Below, piece by piece: positions 15,260-17,028 of a DNA stretch of 17,028 nt. A program made the position numbers and the translations under genes. Location of the stretch: positions 1 to 17,028 of the forward strand of contig JAXDBV010000193.1 in NCBI GenBank assembly GCA_034678415.1. Reading direction: 5' to 3'. The DNA is from JAXDBV01 sp034678415 (lineage in GTDB: Bacteria; Bacteroidota; Bacteroidia; Bacteroidales; VadinHA17). The notes below the pieces were generated by a model that was not told the origin of the DNA, made no database searches, and saw only the letters and a list, made by a program, of their open reading frames with translations. Positions within the stretch are counted from its first letter, which is position 1; each line of letters begins with the position of its first letter.

Positions 15260-15889
15260 TTATGGGATATGCATGAATTTATGAGCCTGAAGGGAGACGT
15301 TCCATTTCGGGTTTGCCTTTATATAGTCAACGATAGCATGAATCATATTATAATACCGGCTCCATTCGGGTTGCAGGTAGAGGATACAATTGCCGTTCAC
15401 CTTCTTTGCATTCTCCTCGGCCCACGGGAAGTCATCCACAGTCTGAATGATCACTTTAAGTTCATGTGCCACCTGGTACAGCGGTGTCAGCGGCGGCGAG
15501 GTTTGTTTGGGAGACAGGCATATCCAGTCCCATGATCCGGAGAGGGGGTAAGCCCCCGATGTCTCAAGATAAAGGGTAAATCCTTTATCTTTCAGTATTT
15601 TACAAAGATAATTGAGGTTATACATGAGGGGTTCACCGCCGGTGACGACCACCGCTCTGGCAGGATTAGCAAGGGTATGATCAATGATACTGTCTGTTTC
15701 CACCGCAGGGTGGATATCAGGGTTCCATGAAAATTTCGTATCGCACCAGTGGCATCCCACGTCGCATCCTCCCAGGCGAATAAAATAGGCCGGTTTGCCG
15801 CTATGATACCCTTCGCCCTGGATGGTATAGAATTCCTCCACCAGCGGAAGCACTCTCCCTTCGGCAAATATATTGTTCCGGTTTTCCAC
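15260..15889 (-). CDS. queE: 7-carboxy-7-deazaguanine synthase QueE
   Basis: This 209-residue radical SAM enzyme converts 6-carboxy-tetrahydropterin to 7-carboxy-7-deazaguanine, the ring-contraction step of queuosine (tRNA wobble base) synthesis in the cytosol. Near the N-terminus FYTIQGEGYHSGKPAYFIRL (20-39) is the family signature, and Cys42, Cys46 and Cys49 (CDVGCHWC) bind the 4Fe-4S cluster with the usual Cx3Cx2C spacing. The SAM-binding GGEP is at 84-87, LETSG at 108-112, SPK at 126-128, and the C-terminus has LQPEWS and LQAHKF. Length fits the family and the enzyme is complete. The other queuosine genes (queC, queD, folE/queF) are not in this window. A possible promoter lies just upstream at 15909-15916. 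Confidence 0.95.
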   Translation of the reverse strand: MENRNNIFAEGRVLPLVEEFYTIQGEGYHSGKPAYFIRLGGCDVGCHWCDTKFSWNPDIHPAVETDSIIDHTLANPARAVVVTGGEPLMYNLNYLCKILKDKGFTLYLETSGAYPLSGSWDWICLSPKQTSPPLTPLYQVAHELKVIIQTVDDFPWAEENAKKVNGNCILYLQPEWSRYYNMIHAIVDYIKANPKWNVSLQAHKFMHIP

Positions 15890-15908
15890 GACGAACGGCT
15901 ATACCCGT

Positions 15909-15916
15909 CAAAGGTA
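15909..15916 (-). promoter_or_regulatory. Possible -7 promoter element for queE
   Basis: On the minus strand TACCTTTG matches TAnnTTTG exactly and ends about 20 bases before the queE ATG at 15889, giving a very short leader. No good TTTG sits at the -33 distance (the closest TTTTCC is about five bases too far). queE could otherwise be read from the upstream phosphatase/lipoprotein transcript. Confidence 0.35.
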
Positions 15917-15963
15917 ATGATAAATCAGATAACCTTCAGGAAAAGGACCGGTTGTTCGGTATC

Positions 15964-16878
15964 TCACTCGTTAAGCTTCAGCAGGTAGAGGCGCTGCGGC
16001 TGGTCGGTACGTTCGGCCGAGATAAAGACAGAATCGTGATTCATGAGGGAGACCCCTTCGGTCTGGACACCAAAAATATACGGCATATTGATCCGTTGGT
16101 GATATCCGCCGAAATAATCGTTTCCTTTAAATCCGGTGAATATCCACAGGAATGGGCTGAAGTCTTTATAGCCTGAGAGAACAAGGACAGGCGGGCGGGT
16201 CAGAAGGCATGCATCGGTAATCAGGCCATCGGCAGGAAAGGAATCCACCGGTTGAGCCACGTATTGGCCGGGTATTGCAGGCATTATGTAACACTTTGTG
16301 ATATGACGGTTCCAATCTTTTGTGAAGAGCCACAGGCTGTCCTTGTCGGCGACCATCGCCTCACAATCGAAGGAACGGTTCCTGCCTCCTGCTGAAGGAT
16401 CGGCCTGATCGGCATATGTGAAGCGGATCACACCGGGACTGATCTCCGCGTCACCGGTAACGGGAATATCCATCTTCCTGATGGTATAAACGCGAAGATC
16501 ATTGCGTGCGCCGCTATTATTACCCACGTCGCCAATATAAATAAACCTGCTATCCTGTGTCAATGCTTCCCAGTCTCTGTTTTCTGCATTGGTGAGGGTG
16601 ATCTGTTGTTCGATGTTGCCTGTCTTTCTGCTGAACCCATAGAGAACTGCCTTGCCACCGCTGTCATTCATACTCCAGAACCTGCCCCTGAATTGGATCA
16701 ATCCGCTTGTTTCGGCCAGTTCGTTGGGCAGATAACTCACATACACCTGAGGCACAAGGACCACCGGATCATTTGCATGGGTATTCAACGTTCCCTTCCT
16801 GGGAAGAAATCCGCATGATGGTACTGACACACCGAAGGCGAGCAGAAGAATAAGAGTCCTAATGGTCGGGTGTTCCAT
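15964..16878 (-). CDS. Putative lipoprotein, beta-propeller-like, unknown function
   Basis: The 304-residue product starts with a lipoprotein signal (MEHPTIRTLILLLAFGVSVPSC); Cys22 would be the lipidated residue, although Pro at -2 of the lipobox is unusual. The mature part has recurring strand-rich units with motifs LAETSGLIQFRGRFWSMNDSGG (55-75), ENRDWEALTQD (99-109) and YIGDVGNNSGARNDLRVYTI (114-133), then FDCEAMVADKDSLWLFTKDW. The pattern suggests a propeller related to NHL/phytase-like proteins that are common and mostly uncharacterised in Bacteroidota. The conserved Asp/Asn-rich loops could bind calcium. Its ATG follows the stop of the alkaline-phosphatase gene after only 2 bases, so the two are translated from one mRNA, which hints at a shared role at the cell surface. 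Function not known. Confidence 0.75.
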   Translation of the reverse strand: MEHPTIRTLILLLAFGVSVPSCGFLPRKGTLNTHANDPVVLVPQVYVSYLPNELAETSGLIQFRGRFWSMNDSGGKAVLYGFSRKTGNIEQQITLTNAENRDWEALTQDSRFIYIGDVGNNSGARNDLRVYTIRKMDIPVTGDAEISPGVIRFTYADQADPSAGGRNRSFDCEAMVADKDSLWLFTKDWNRHITKCYIMPAIPGQYVAQPVDSFPADGLITDACLLTRPPVLVLSGYKDFSPFLWIFTGFKGNDYFGGYHQRINMPYIFGVQTEGVSLMNHDSVFISAERTDQPQRLYLLKLNE

Positions 16879-16880
16879 AG

Positions 16881-17028
16881 TTACTTCGTATTGTCCAATC
16901 CCAATAGTGAGATGATTTTATCAAATACTTGCGTGTTTTCACAGATACCGCTGAACATGTCAGCTCCCGGGCCATAGGCAAATAGGGGCACCATGATTCC
17001 CGTATGATCGCCGGAGCTAAATGCGGCA
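16881..17028 (-). CDS. Alkaline phosphatase, C-terminal end (5' part beyond window)
   Basis: Only the last 48 or so codons are inside the window, ending with TAA at 16883-16881. The frame reads AAFSSGDHTGIMVPLFAYGP and goes on through GADMFSGICENTQVFDKIIS to the end. GDHTG carries the histidine that in E. coli PhoA (His412) is a zinc ligand, and the following VPLFAYGPGA with the closing D/E-NT-x-hydrophobic-F/FD helix is typical of the family C-terminus. It would release phosphate from organic esters in the periplasm or at the surface. It is coupled to the lipoprotein gene by a 2-base gap. The family call is good; the subtype cannot be told from this fragment. Confidence 0.82.
   Translation of the reverse strand, partial: AAFSSGDHTGIMVPLFAYGPGADMFSGICENTQVFDKIISLLGLDNTK

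Overview
The window looks like ordinary chromosomal DNA of a Bacteroidota bacterium. Four things point there: a NagZ-type glycoside hydrolase fused to a serine beta-lactamase-like domain, a TPR/propeller/OmpA outer-membrane protein with the PorE-like domain order, genes without clear Shine-Dalgarno sites, and promoter-like sequences matching the Bacteroidota -7 consensus TAnnTTTG. I see no tRNA, rRNA, CRISPR array, insertion sequence or phage gene. The exact genus cannot be read from the sequence.

Left part, plus strand (1-4837). The window opens inside a prenyltransferase/squalene-cyclase-like alpha-alpha toroid protein (1-777). An AT-rich spacer of 737 bases with several inverted repeats follows. 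Then comes a compact three-gene signalling cassette: a SAM-dependent methyltransferase of the kind annotated as 3-hydroxypalmitate methyl ester (PhcB-like) synthase (1515-2450), a six-helix membrane hybrid histidine kinase with its own receiver (2489-4468), and a stand-alone receiver protein (4472-4837). The order matches phcB-phcS-phcR of Ralstonia. This is the most interesting content of the window: a candidate methyl-ester signal synthase next to its sensor, with no DNA-binding output encoded locally.

Middle (4838-12648). A largely non-coding stretch holds a strong bidirectional terminator (5219-5248). The minus-strand NagZ/beta-lactamase-like fusion (5550-8651) is a periplasmic or surface enzyme probably acting on cell-wall fragments; a promoter at 8701-8730 sets its start. 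Divergent from it is a tricorn-type protease (9300-12566) with two N-terminal beta-propeller regions, a PDZ domain and an S41-like catalytic core. Two tandem hairpins (12565-12648) follow it.

Right part, minus strand (13000-17028). Reading downstream in transcription order: the C-terminus of an alkaline phosphatase, a putative propeller-like lipoprotein 2 bases after it, QueE of queuosine biosynthesis, a PorE-like OmpA-family protein, and a 70-residue cysteine-rich protein of the DUF6485 type. Spacing is 2, 74, 55 and 72 bases, so they may be partly co-transcribed, but their functions (phosphate scavenging, tRNA modification, envelope anchoring) are not obviously one pathway.
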